Shown: piece by piece, positions 29,101 to 39,363 of the stretch
How the letters are laid out: every line of letters starts with the position of its first letter
How positions within the stretch are numbered: position 1 is the stretch's first letter
From: Branchiostoma floridae
Lineage: Eukaryota; Chordata; Leptocardii; Amphioxiformes; Branchiostomatidae
DNA: 64,000 bases
Assembly (NCBI RefSeq): GCF_000003815.2
Contig: NC_049987.1
Span: 4,179,963-4,243,962 of the forward strand
Direction: 5' to 3'
Translations under genes and position numbers: made by a program
The notes under the pieces: generated by a model
Told to the model about the DNA's origin: nothing
Seen by the model: only the letters and a program-made list of their open reading frames with translations
The model's database searches: none

Positions 29101-32100
29101 GAACAAAATCGTTTTTTTGCCGGTCGAATACTTGTTTTGGTAGCGGCGAAAACTTTCGGTACAAAACTGTGACACACGTACTGTTACGTTTCAAAGTTGG
29201 TAATGACATAGGTAGCATTCGACATAACATAAAGCGTATCACATAATCTAGGGCGTATTTTTTTTACTTAAAGAAATTTACTACAAACATGACACAACAA
29301 CAACAGCAAGAGTTTTCGTAACGTTCTCACACGAATCCCCTAGTGTCAAACATAACACGATACTCCACACGAAAGCTAAACAAAAATGACCTGGTACAAC
29401 CTTTGCAACAGTTTTTTTTTTTTTTCAAAACACGTTTTGATTCAAAACACGTTTTGATGCAGAGAAAATACAGTAACATATATTCTAGTTTTACCCGGGT
29501 TGCAAACAACTTTTGTCTATTTGAGCGATTCTTCATTCCTTGCTTTGGTCGAACAATAAATTTTGGTTAGAGGGACAAAACTTCACAACCCCGGGTCCTT
29601 CTCTCTTGAGACAGTGCCCCAAACTAAAGCGACATGTTAAAACAACGGACAGAAAAGCCGTTTTCCAATACTAGTCTATACGTCCAACAAAGTTGCGTCC
29701 ACCTAATCGAGCTCTTTGGTCAATATACAAACAACAACACAACCCTCAAAGCATGTATCGGCCTAAAGACTGTTAGCCTCTTTCGGTCTATGGTTGCAAG
29801 AGGAAAGACTTAACGAAAACATGATGACAGACTTACCGGGCGATGGCTGTCCAGCTTGCGGAGGTGGCCGGCGCAGAAGAGAGATATCAGTAGAGCCGAG
29901 ACGTCCTCGCAGTTCCCACGCCGATGGTCAACTAAATTTCGCCCTGGCTCTTAGAGTTTTATAGAGATCTAGAACAATAGGTGGTGTCAGGGGTTTCCCC
30001 CACATCCCGGAAAATATGCACGGCGTCTGGGACGAAGCACGAAGACAAAAGGCACAATTATGAGGGTATTGTTTTCGGCGTGGGAACAGATCTTATATTC
30101 ATTGTCGGCCCTTTCAGCAACTGATGAGTTGGTACCCCCGTAGGGATGTGTACGTGTAACCATGGTGATATCATAACAGAGTTGGTGGGAAAGAAGGCAC
30201 AATTATCAGGGCATTGTTTTCGGCGTGGGAATAGATCTGTTCGGCCCTTTCAACAACTGATGAGTTGGTACCCCCATAGGGATGTGTACGTGTAACCATG
30301 GTGATATCATAACAGAGTTGGTGGGAAAGACGGTAAGTCATCAATCAGTGCCGTTCTCAGAAAGATAAACGCCGCGACCACCCTTAAGACCAGACCACGA
30401 TCAAAGACGGTTCCCGAATTGAAACAAAAGACGTAAAATAGGCATTGTTTATGCCGTGAGAAGCAACCAACGGTCGGTGGAAATATGCACTCGATGATAC
30501 CGCAGGGATATGAACTAGAAGGGATGCAGATAAAAAGGATAATCATAACGCTACCGACAAAAGAATAATTCAGAACAACACAATACCTATCGCAATACCT
30601 ACTCCGGAGCTACTCCGGAGCAAGACGTATAGCGACTCCAAAGCAATGATTCAATGCATGTATGTGCATGGCATATGTTCACACGTGATACTTACCTTTA
30701 CGTTCAAATAGGTTCATTAGTATGTGACATATAACGATGAAGCCGCCCGGATTATGCGACCCCTTCAGGCTGACCTTTGTTTCACCCCGACTTGAGCTAA
30801 GAAATTACGTATCCCCCCTAAACTCTGTATATCTGGACCAATCAGAGTACCGACTCGTCTGAAGCAAATGTAAATATGCAAATACATGGTGACAGACCAG
30901 ATAAAAGGTCTTCCTTTTTTTGCTAACAGAACCGCCGCATGATGCTTCCAGCGCAGCCACCGAAACCTAACGAGTCCGCACTGAAGGTCTCTGTAGACCG
31001 AGAGATGCAGTGTGAGCCCCTACTGCGTGAAAACTCCAGACGCTTCGTCATTTTTCCCATCCAATACCGCGACATCTGGCACATGTACAAGAAGGCCGTA
31101 GCATCATTCTGGACAACGGAGGAAGTTGATCTCTCTAAGGACTTGGAGAATTGGGAGAGTCTGAATGACAACGAAAAACACTTTATCAAACACGTCCTGG
31201 CGTTTTTTGCAGCTAGTGACGGTATCGTGAATGAAAATCTGGTAGAGAGATTCACCAAAGAGGTGCAGGTGACTGAGGTAAGGTGCTTCTATGGCTTCCA
31301 GATTGCCATTGAGAACATTCATTCTGAAATGTACAGTCTCTTAATCGACACCTACGTGAAGGATCCGCATGAGAGAGAGCATCTGTTCAGTGCCATTGAG
31401 ACCATACCTTGTGTAAAGAAGAAGGCTGACTGGGCCCTTAGATGGAGTGGAGACGAGAAAAGCACTTTTGGGGATCGTGTGGTTGCGTTTGCCGCTGTGG
31501 AAGGGATATTTTTCTCCGGGGCCTTCGCAGCAATTTTCTGGTTGAGGAAAAGAGGGCTCATGCCGGGGCTGACTTTCTCTAATGAGCTGATCAGTAGAGA
31601 CGAGGGTCTGCACGCCGACTTTGCCTGTCTTATGGTCAGCTATCTGATCAATAAGCCTAGTGAGGAGCGCATTCACCAGATTATCGACGATGCTGTTAAG
31701 ATTGAGCAAGAGTTCCTGACGGAAGCTCTTCCCGTGAGGCTGATTGGGATTAATCAAGACCTGATGAAACAGTACATCGAATTTGTCGCAGATAGGCTGC
31801 TGGGGGAACTCATGTGCAGTAAGCTTTACAACAGCGAGAACCCCTTTGACTTCATGGAGAACATTTCTCTGGAGGGAAAGACCAACTTCTTTGAGAAGAG
31901 GGTGGGGGAGTACCAGAAGATGGGCGTGATGTCCTCCTCTGAACAGCAAAAGTTCACGTTGGATGCTGACTTTTAAAAGTAGAGAATAAAAGAACGGAAA
32001 AAATCAAACGGTCATTGTCATCTTTATTTTATACCACAGAGACTTAGAACCAGGCCAAATAAGGGTATGTCATTCACGATTGGAGAGGGGGAGGTTCATT

Positions 32101-33156
32101 TGGGGTGGGGTGGGGTTGTCATAGTTACCTTGCTCCGCCTGAATACATAATATCTGACCGACCCCTGACCTGCTCTACCTGAATAAATAATATCTGACCT
32201 TTCACTTGCTCCGCCTGAATAAATAATATCTGACCTTTCACTTGCTCCGCCTGAATAAATAATATGTGACCTATGACCTGCTCCGCCTGAATACATAATA
32301 TCTGACCTTACACTTGCGCCACCTGAATAAATCATATTTGACCTCTGACCTGCTATACCTGAATAAATAATATCGGCAGGCGATGACCTTTGACCTGCAC
32401 CACCTTGCACCGCCAGAATAATGGGACTCATCCTGTCCCTACTATACTTCTCACCATTTTCACTGTTTCCCTGATCTTCTCTGAATAACTGACACGATGG
32501 TCCAGAGTCTGTCTTGTCCCGGAATCCTCACAACTTCTCAGGGCTTTCTTGTACATGGCAGCTGCCTTGGAGAACTGGGATACATCAGAGGTTTTCTTGC
32601 CTTTCTCAAGATAGAAATCTCCAAGAGATTTCAAAACCTCAACCTCCAAGAACATATCGCTATTTTCTATTGCGGTCAATAATGTTTCTGTGTAAGTCTC
32701 CTGAGTGGAATGCTGAGGTTTTTTGTTACTTCTTTCTAATTTGTCACAAACCTCTGCCACCCTTAAGACATTACTGTCAGCAGTACCCCAGTAGTCTGGT
32801 AACAACCACCGGAAGTGTGGAGTGTACCCCTGCAGCAGTTGTCTGGAGAGTTTCTCCATGTAGCCGATACGATGTTCCAGCGTTTGTCCCATGTCCGAAT
32901 CTTTGCAGCGCAGTAGGGCAGCGGCATACAGGGCAGCAGCCTTGTCAAACTCTGCTGAATCTTTACTGAGCTTGCCTTTCTGAAGATGCAGGTCTTCAAG
33001 ACTTTTCAAGACTTCTACCTCAATTAAGAGGTCCATACGAACAATGGCTTCTCTCAGTGCCCGCCCATAAATGACTACTTGTTCATGCTGACTCTTGAGG
33101 CCCAACTCCAGGTTCTGTAACTTGTCTGCCAGGCTGGTCATGTTGTTGTCACACAT
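18344..33156 (-). CDS. NTase-fold / TPR-array protein, copy 2 (one frameshift)
   Basis: Five coding exons on the minus strand: 32455-33156 (ATG at 33156), 23913-24037, 23372-23434, 23029-23135 and 18344-21755. Phases agree throughout. Exon 1 (234 codons, [14 protein letters not shown]) has two helical LGDFYLEKG...AAAMYKKAL repeats. Exon 4 has another such repeat. Exon 5 carries [20 protein letters not shown], a charged linker, the nucleotidyltransferase signature [20 protein letters not shown] (GS, then D-x-E), and 13 full 44-residue TPRs plus a partial one. One base is missing near 21725 (CTGTCAGG against CTGTACAGG in copy 1), so exons 1-4 are out of frame with the 1125-codon main frame. That frame could start at the ATG at 21721. 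Intron 1 is enlarged by the 7.9-kb palindrome. The function is unknown. NTase-TPR fusions suggest a sensor or effector role, which is inference only. Confidence 0.75.
21724..21730 (-). other. Frameshift site in copy 2 NTase-TPR gene
   Basis: Plus-strand CCTGACAGG here, CCTGTACAGG in copy 1 (about 3650). Copy 1 keeps the frame at this point ([13 protein letters not shown]). Confidence 0.8.
22024..22461. mobile_element. TIR element, TAGCCTGGGTACC family, 9-bp target duplication
   Basis: Starts TAGCCTGGGTACC, ends GGTACCAAGGCTA. TGGATGGCA is repeated at 22015-22023 and 22462-22470. The subterminal AGTAGTTCGCTCCGG is also inverted at the other end. Nine-base duplications suggest a MULE-like origin. 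Relatives are at 3924, 44939-45060 and 57601-58382. Confidence 0.85.
22612..22748. repeat. Short TIR repeat (TACAACA...GGGCGAT family)
   Basis: TACAACACGGGGTATTC at the left and GAATACCCTGTGTTGTA at the right are inverted, with CGCCC/GGGCGAT blocks inside. Related to bases 41-170 and 50067-50205. Confidence 0.65.
23548..23890. mobile_element. MITE with TCAGGGCTCTAGCCAGC ends, copy 2 only
   Basis: TCAGGGCTCTAGCCAGC and the inverted GCTGGCTAGAGCCCTGA bound a 343-base insert. GCTAAG is repeated on both sides (23542-23547, 23891-23896). It lies between exons 2 and 3 of the NTase-TPR gene. Confidence 0.85.
24504..24512. other. Target-site duplication, left (TCTCACCAT)
   Basis: Direct repeat of 32449-32457. 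It contains a second copy of the exon-1 splice donor of the NTase-TPR gene (minus strand ATG/GTGAG). Confidence 0.85.
24560..24840. repeat. Subterminal 36-bp repeats with DR1 motifs, left arm
   Basis: Units of about 36 bases read GGCGGAGCAAGTGAAAGGTC then AGATATTATTTATTCA. Perfect AGGTCA-N-AGGTCA direct repeats occur at 24568-24580, 24613-24625 and 24685-24697. The other units have AAGTGA-A-AGGTCA or close variants. Confidence 0.9.
24988..26025 (-). CDS. RRM2: Ribonucleotide reductase small subunit, left arm of palindrome
   Basis: Intact intronless 345-aa class I R2 (beta) subunit. It holds the diiron-tyrosyl radical used with the large subunit to reduce ribonucleotides to deoxyribonucleotides in the cytosol. 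All ligands are present: D94, E125, H128, E188, E222 and H225. The radical tyrosine is Y132 (ENIHSEMY). The C-terminal FTLDADF tail, which docks on the large subunit, is kept. It is highly similar to animal RRM2/RRM2B throughout, but the N-terminus is short and has no KEN box, so it resembles RRM2B in length. Start: ATG at 26025 (a second Met follows at once). An AATAAA signal follows the stop (mirror of 31985-31990). Lack of introns suggests a retrocopied or element-captured gene. The protein is identical to the right-arm copy. Confidence 0.95.
   Translation of the reverse strand: MMLPAQPPKPNESALKVSVDREMQCEPLLRENSRRFVIFPIQYRDIWHMYKKAVASFWTTEEVDLSKDLENWESLNDNEKHFIKHVLAFFAASDGIVNENLVERFTKEVQVTEVRCFYGFQIAIENIHSEMYSLLIDTYVKDPHEREHLFSAIETIPCVKKKADWALRWSGDEKSTFGDRVVAFAAVEGIFFSGAFAAIFWLRKRGLMPGLTFSNELISRDEGLHADFACLMVSYLINKPSEERIHQIIDDAVKIEQEFLTEALPVRLIGINQDLMKQYIEFVADRLLGELMCSKLYNSENPFDFMENISLEGKTNFFEKRVGEYQKMGVMSSSEQQKFTLDADF
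26026..26130 (-). promoter_or_regulatory. RNR2 promoter, left arm
   Basis: Read on the minus strand toward the gene: CCAAT (26122-26126), octamer ATGCAAAT (26081-26088), then AGATAAAAG (26057-26065) as a weak TATA-like element about 35 bases from the ATG. CCAAT plus octamer is common in S-phase promoters such as histone H2B, which is suggestive only. Confidence 0.5.
26634..26914. repeat. Direct repeat, period 136, in left arm
   Basis: TCTTTCCCACCAACTCTG starts at 26634 and again at 26770. The two units are nearly identical, including GGTTACACGTACACATCCCT and GCCGAAAACAAT. The pair is mirrored at about 30050-30330. It lies between the RNR2 and zinc-finger promoters. Confidence 0.85.
27001..27007 (+). 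promoter_or_regulatory. TATA box of left-arm zinc-finger gene
   Basis: TATAAAA about 30 bases before the likely start of a non-coding first exon that ends at a strong donor (27127/27128). Mirrored at 29957-29963. Confidence 0.6.
27030..28344 (+). pseudogene. C2H2 zinc-finger gene, left arm, frame-broken and running into the gap
   Basis: A 5' UTR exon of about 100 bases ends CGCCCG/GTAAGT at 27127. The intron runs to TTCTTTCAG at 27994. Exon 2 has an ATG at 28030 and starts [20 protein letters not shown], a complete C2H2 finger. Finger 2 begins CEICDR and resumes two frames away as [11 protein letters not shown]. Between them lies a 23-base block containing AACCTATAAACCTATAACC, which looks like the cause. 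A third finger ([21 protein letters not shown]) and the start of a fourth (CRPCNVAF) follow before the Ns. The linkers are not TGEKP-like. It could be a DNA-binding protein of the element. The same damage is in the other arm. Confidence 0.65.
28345..28444. other. Assembly gap (100 Ns) at palindrome centre
   Basis: Exactly 100 Ns, probably a gap of unknown true size. Bases 28445-28621 to its right are not repeated on the left, so the loop is asymmetric or partly missing. Confidence 0.95.
28512..29935 (-). pseudogene. C2H2 zinc-finger gene, right arm, frame-broken
   Basis: Mirror of the left-arm gene: 5' UTR exon from about 29935 to 29837, intron to 28971, ATG at 28935. It has the same first finger, the same 23-base disruption in finger 2 and the same third finger. 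Past the arm end (28622) the restored frame continues only about a dozen codons into the unique centre before a stop near 28580, so the two arms end differently. The outer limits are approximate. Confidence 0.6.
30834..30938 (+). promoter_or_regulatory. RNR2 promoter, right arm
   Basis: Mirror of 26026-26130, with CCAAT (30838-30842), ATGCAAAT (30876-30883) and AGATAAAAG (30899-30907) upstream of the ATG at 30939. Confidence 0.5.
30939..31976 (+). CDS. RRM2: Ribonucleotide reductase small subunit, right arm of palindrome
   Basis: Mirror copy of 24988-26025 with the same 345 residues. The same six iron ligands (D94, E125, H128, E188, E222, H225), radical Y132 and C-terminal FTLDADF are present. 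It is transcribed outward, toward exon 1 of the NTase-TPR gene on the opposite strand. AATAAA at 31985-31990 lies only nine bases after the stop, then a T-rich stretch. No frame damage is seen, so the gene is either under selection or very recently copied. Whether either copy is expressed cannot be told from sequence. Confidence 0.95.
   Translation: MMLPAQPPKPNESALKVSVDREMQCEPLLRENSRRFVIFPIQYRDIWHMYKKAVASFWTTEEVDLSKDLENWESLNDNEKHFIKHVLAFFAASDGIVNENLVERFTKEVQVTEVRCFYGFQIAIENIHSEMYSLLIDTYVKDPHEREHLFSAIETIPCVKKKADWALRWSGDEKSTFGDRVVAFAAVEGIFFSGAFAAIFWLRKRGLMPGLTFSNELISRDEGLHADFACLMVSYLINKPSEERIHQIIDDAVKIEQEFLTEALPVRLIGINQDLMKQYIEFVADRLLGELMCSKLYNSENPFDFMENISLEGKTNFFEKRVGEYQKMGVMSSSEQQKFTLDADF
31985..31990 (+). 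terminator. Poly(A) signal of right-arm RNR2
   Basis: AATAAA just after the stop codon. It is mirrored at 24974-24979 for the left-arm gene. Confidence 0.6.
32124..32404. repeat. Subterminal 36-bp repeats with DR1 motifs, right arm
   Basis: Mirror image of 24560-24840. The perfect DR1 motifs are read as TGACCTnTGACCT on the plus strand. Confidence 0.9.
32449..32457. other. Target-site duplication, right (TCTCACCAT), overlapping exon 1 splice donor
   Basis: The exon/intron junction of exon 1 (32455/32454) lies inside this 9-mer. The donor still reads GTGAGA, followed by the element end. Confidence 0.85.
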
Positions 33157-33666
33157 GTTGCTACTTTAACTCCAAGCACTGACTGTTGATTAAGATAAAT
33201 GTATTTGTTAGTCTTGGAGGTAATATGCAAGATTGTAGACCTTTGTAACTCAGTTAGATATACTCAAGTCAGCTGCCTGCATGGAAGCACAAAGGAAAGA
33301 CTAGCCGACTGCTCAGCCTACCCCTGCGTCAGGGATCCCAGCAGCAGTATAATCAAACATAGGATGATCAAACAAAAATGGATAGTGAGTGAGTGAGTGA
33401 TTAATATAGGCCATACAGTACTGATTACAAATTAAGAAGTGGGAGGTTAAAAAGAAATATTCAAATCGATCTAAGAACTCTTGATATTATTACCCATTAT
33501 ACACACCTAATCTTCTTGGTACAAGTAATATTTCATTCACTAAACTATTGGTATAGATGTTGAGAAACCTTAACCATTGTGAGGACATGTTTGACAGGAA
33601 TTATCGGTGTCCTTGAAACGTTTTGTGACAGCATTTATTAGCTTAAAATAACACAAGATGTCTGTG

Positions 33667-34190
33667 CATGCCCGTAGCCAGGTGGGCTTTGGGGGGTTTG
33701 GAATAACCCCCCCACACGATCAAATGTCCGCTTTTTCACGCTCGAAGGTTCACTTTTTCATTTTTTTCCAAAGGCATGATTGATTTGCATTTTTCACTGA
33801 TAGACATTTCATTCAATCTTAGTGAGTCTATTAGCAAAATTTGCCTCGGAAAGTGCAGGAACTGGCTTTTCAGAGGGTCCAGATTTCAAAATTCCCCCGG
33901 ACCTCCATTGCAAAGCCTCGCGCCTTTGGTATCGGACATGGTGAAAATATGTTGGGGGAGTCGGCCTCAAAGACTTATGGCAAAAGTCTTGTGTATTTCA
34001 ATAAAAATTCCATTAAACTTTTGCCCGTCAAAATGCAGGAAATGGCGTTTCAGAGGGTCAATATTTAATTTTTTTTCCGGGGTAGCATGCCCCCGGAACC
34101 CCCTAGACAGCTCACGCCTGCGGCGCTCAATGGTCCAACAAGTACTAAAAAGAACCCCCCCCCCCAACCAAAATCCTGGCTACAGGCATG
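33667..34190. mobile_element. TIR element, CATGCCCGTAGCCAGG family, target duplication CTGTG
   Basis: Ends CATGCCCGTAGCCAGG and CCTGGCTACAGGCATG, with CTGTG at 33662-33666 and 34191-34195. Copy 1 has the empty site near 8650. Same family as 5196-5741 but an independent insertion. Confidence 0.85.
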
Positions 34191-35420
34191 CTGTGCCCTA
34201 GGACATTTCCAAAACCATATCCAGTTACTTGTCAATGAGCAACTGCTTTTTGGCGTATCTTATTACCTGGATGTCTAACCTTCATCGACGTGTCTGTTCC
34301 CTTGTTATATATGTACCCCAGCAGTTCAGACTCCACAATACACAAGTCATTGCAGACTTCCATAGCCCTGTAACCTGTCAGGATATAAACAAACCTGTAT
34401 AAATCTCACCTGGATGTCTGAGACTCCACAGCTGTAAACCTGCCTGGGTAGAGACTCGCTCCTTTCTCTCTCTTCTGACAAAAGTTCTAGTTGTTTTTTT
34501 TTTCCCTCTGGCTTGTCCTGTACGCCTGCCGGGACTTTTCATGCAGTCATAACTATTTATATCAGGAGTTAGTCTTATGATCGACTCTGTAAACCATGAC
34601 GTGGTATAATAGATCACTTATTACCTCACGTTTACACCTTTGGTCACTTGGCTCTGTGGTGGCTACACAGTTATGTACATGTAGTTCTCCTATTACATTG
34701 TGTACATTGTTGCTCAATGTTGGTACAGCTCAGGAATAGACAAGACTGATATATAATTATATAGCTTTGTGTTGTTTTGTCGAATTCTGTGGTCTAACGC
34801 AGTATGGCCTATCCCAATGGTATGATGACTTGTTTACACTCTCACAACACTACTAGTAATTCACAATGAAAGTTAATAGATAAAAGTTTATGATATATCA
34901 GTAAAGAAAGGGATCAGGTGACAAGACTCTCTCATGGTTTTATCACATCATGCATTCTGGGAGTAGACTGGATCATTTTGATTTCAATCCAAAGGGTATC
35001 CGAGAAGCTGTGATGTTTATTACCTTCGTCGAGAAGGTTATGTTTTGGGTAGCGTTTGTATGTATGTATGTATGTACAAATTGTATGTTACTTTGTAATA
35101 ATACTTGACTGATGAATCATTCCAACAATAATATGTTATGTTTGCAAAAAAACAAAGAAAGTATATATTTAGTTTAAGATTACATGATAATATTATAAAC
35201 TAAGGTCAATTATGGTACAGATATCAGCATTGTTCAAAATGTGACTTATTATTCATGGCAAATTTTTTATGGATAATTATATCAAAATTTAAGATATTTT
35301 TCTATCCTATATTCTGTTATTTGAACTTGATACATTAACAATTGTTTCTTTATCAGTTTAGACTCTTACATCAAAGCTTTTTAATCCTTGTTTTTGTTTT
35401 GCCATAAAGCAGTCACACAT

Positions 35421-36351
35421 GGGTTTACGGAAAAGCCTGGGCCCAGCAGGCTAGCCTGCAGGCTAGCCAGGCCACCCTTTTTGGGCCCCAAGGCTATTGA
35501 TGGGGTTTGACCCATTAATAGATTTTTAAAAACCTACAACTGGGTAACCGACAATTCCAGTGCATGCAGGGTGCATTGGACAGAAGGCAACAGTTTGGTC
35601 ATATCTATGGGGGATTGGGGTTCAATGGTTTACAGCAATGAACAATCAACATCAACTACTGTAACTTCAAGGGTTATTAGTACATTTACTTTTCCTTTGA
35701 CTATACTGGCAGTCATTCCTACAATACTTATAGTGGCTATCAGTAATTGTCCTGCATGAGAGAAACAAATAGCACAAACAATACTAACGTTACACGTCAT
35801 ATTATACACCCCCCTCACATACAATTGACACATATAAACGCATAACGTACATCCATTCCTACATCCATGCTCACTGACACTTGATGTTTGAGACATCTGT
35901 TTCAAATTTGATGTTTTGGCAAACAGCCCTATCCTAGAGGACCAACTGTTGTCTTGGGTTACCACTGACCCAGTTTTTCCACAAAGAAATTTCATGTACA
36001 AACACACACTCTCATACATGCATGACATCTGTTTTGAATTTGATGTTGTGCGCTATCATTTCCTGACCCATCCTAGTATTCTTTATTTCGCCTAGTACCC
36101 CTCCCCTTCAGTCTTAATTTAACATTTCCAGCATTTTCTGTTGTATACTTGGAATTTAATTCATGATCAACTGTTACCTTTCCCCATCCCAGCCCCATCC
36201 CACCCACAGCTGGGATTGTCATTGACCCAGTTTTTTATTTAAAAAAAACTTCAGCTGCAGGTCAAACCCCATGCATAGCCTTGGGGCCCAGAAAAGGTAG
36301 TCTTTCAGGCTAGCCAGCCCAGCTCCTGGGCCCAGGCTTTTCCGTAAACCC
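35421..36351. mobile_element. TIR element GGGTTTACGGAAAAGCC, 9-bp target duplication GTCACACAT
   Basis: The left end GGGTTTACGGAAAAGCCTGG is matched by CCAGGCTTTTCCGTAAACCC at the right. GTCACACAT is repeated at 35412-35420 and 36352-36360. The empty site in copy 1 is near 10133. The ends also contain GGCTAGCC palindromes. No transposase is present. Confidence 0.85.
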
Positions 36352-36449
36352 GTCACACATTCTAGCAACTGGATATGATTTTAGATTGATGTAACCTTCA
36401 TTGACGTACATTGTTTTTGTTTGCTTGTTTGTTAATTGTTACTTGTTAA

Positions 36450-37200
<751 letters not shown>

Positions 37201-38215
37201 CATCAACAGTAGCAGTCAACATGTATGATAGTTGGAGACATTGTTCTAGTCATGATAGGCCTAAGTCACATTTCCTTCAGGGCCCGGCTGGGCTATTTGC
37301 AGAAACCAAAAATTAAAGTTTATGCCAATTAATATCCACAAAACATGCTGTTGAATCATTTTTGGTATGTTTTGTGTCGTTTTTTATATCATCCTTTTTA
37401 TTCCCCAAACTACATGTACCCGGTCGGGTCTTTTGTGGAAATGTGACGTTAGCCCTATGTGTAAATGTTGTTATGTTTTGAGAACATAACTTGAAAAGCC
37501 TGTTATCTTTTTGTCCCACTATGTTTCAAACAGAGGTGCGAGACATGGGTGTCGGCTACTACGCCTTCTCAAAGGAAGAGACAGAGCGACAGAAACAGAT
37601 GGAAACCCTCAGTATGCTGCGGGAGGAGGTGGGTATCAGTAACAAGTCTCACTCAACTTGTAGTAGATGTCCCTTTTTCAATCAAACCATTTTGTAGTGA
37701 TATAGTAATACTAGTAGGTCTTAGATGACAGTGTTGGAATTTGAGAACTGCATACAGAACTGATCATCATTAAATCTAGATTTTAGATATCATTAGACTT
37801 GAGCTTTTTATTGCCAGCTCCTCATCTATGATTGTGTATATTTTAAAACAATGTTGCAAAAATGTCTTCTCTTCTTCCAGTTCCATGCCAACTTCATTAA
37901 TTTGAATACTGTGTCTTAGAGCTTAACATTTGAAATAATCTCCAAGCAGATCCATCAGGGGCAACGGCAATATCCAAAGGGCAGAATACCCAAGATCTGC
38001 AAACACTCAATCAGAGTCAGGTAGCCGGAAACACAGCATCTTTCTTCCTAAGAGCAAAGTGCACAAATTACAATTATCTATCAATTTTTCCTCTATTAAC
38101 ACCATGATCAGACCCAGGACCAGAGGGTAAAGAGAGAGAAGTTGAAGGAGAAGAGAAAAGCAGCACTACAGGCCAGGCTGGCTAAGGTGAAGCAGAGGAA
38201 GGCAAAGAGATTGAA

Positions 38216-38230
38216 GGGGGAGGGGGCGAG
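38216..38230 (+). other. Frameshift site in CCDC174 copy 2
   Basis: AAGGGGGAGGGGGCGAG here against AAGGGGGAGGGGGGCGAG in copy 1, one G fewer. The exon becomes 138 instead of 139 bases. Confidence 0.8.
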
Positions 38231-39363
38231 GTGGAGGATGAAGGTCAAGGTAGGTCAAACTTCCGGATGAACATTGACATAGATTTATGTGTGATTTTGA
38301 CTTGTAACAATTATACACGTATTAGACCCGTCCAGTAGATACTGTTAATGTGAGTTAAAGGAATACAACTGTAGTGAAATATAAGTAAACTGTTCATTGA
38401 ACCCCTATTGTGTTCATGGCATAAACTAGAATCATGTAATCCCCATAAACTACATATTTCCCCAGCATACACTATATACATTTCCCCTGCATGATGAATA
38501 AAGACTAAACTTTACGTGATTAACACTAAGTACTAAATTTTTGGCTGACGTGTCCGCAGCAATTGATCAAAAGTGACAGGTAACCCGTCTCTATACATGT
38601 AATTTGCAAGCTTCCTTTACTGACCTCTTGCAAAGAAATCTGGCTTGGAAAATTTAGTTTACTACATGTATGTCCCAACTCTTCCAAGTGTTGGTTAGGT
38701 CAATGTAGAAATTAGTCTTTATTCATAATGTTATTTACAAGCACAGATCAACTTTCATGCTAACTGTTCTTCTTGTTGTGGTGCCCTTGAAGACGGCAGC
38801 CCTGACCTTGGTGCTAAAACAGAGGAGGTTCAGAAGGAGCCTGAACCTGAACCTCTGCAGAGGGACGAGACATGGAGACAGTCTGCACCTCTCAGGGAAT
38901 GGGACAAGGGAAAAGGTACGTACTGCTGTTTTTTTACTCAGTAGACACCATGCAACAAGATTCTATGATCACTTCAAGGTGTTGTGGTCGTTAGACCAAG
39001 TTCGACTGTATGAACCCCTGATTTGGGCAAGTCTATGACAAATCTGTGGGACTGAAATTGAAAATGGGAAAACTCAAATGAAGTAGGTAGCGCTAGTTCA
39101 CCTTTATCCGCTGGTAACCTATAATCGTTGTTTCTAAAAACAAGGTATTTATGGACATCATGTCGACGGTTTAAAACTGTACAATTGTGAAAATGTCGCA
39201 ATTTGAAACTGCCATCCTTTAGCTTGATGCCCCTAAATGCCCTCTGCTTAGAGACAACGGATATAGGTTACCCTGCGGATAAAGGTGAATTATCGTTACC
39301 TCTTCGTCACCAATCTTGAACACATCTTGAGCTGGTTAGATTCAAATTGATGATGAGTTACAA

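Larger units (their letters stand above)
24513..32448. mobile_element. Giant palindromic (fold-back) element carrying RNR small-subunit genes
   Basis: Left arm 24516-28343 and right arm 28622-32448 are reverse complements. Paired positions sum to 56964, and to 56965 inside an A-run near 27540. By eye I found only one substitution (27150, T against G) and the 15/14 A-run difference. TCTCACCAT is repeated at 24504-24512 and 32449-32457 and occurs once at the empty site in copy 1. The ends read AGTATAGTAGGGACAGG. No transposase was recognised. Each arm holds, from outside in: 36-bp repeats, an RNR2 gene transcribed outward, and a zinc-finger gene transcribed inward. The 9-bp duplication suggests a MULE-like or similar cut-and-paste transposon. 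Inverted-duplication misassembly is the main alternative for the symmetry. Confidence 0.8.

Noticed and set aside
24513-32448. Integrated large DNA virus as the source of RNR2
   Set aside because: RNR2 is closest in motifs and tail to animal RRM2/RRM2B. No viral polymerase, capsid or packaging gene is present, and short target duplications fit a transposon better.
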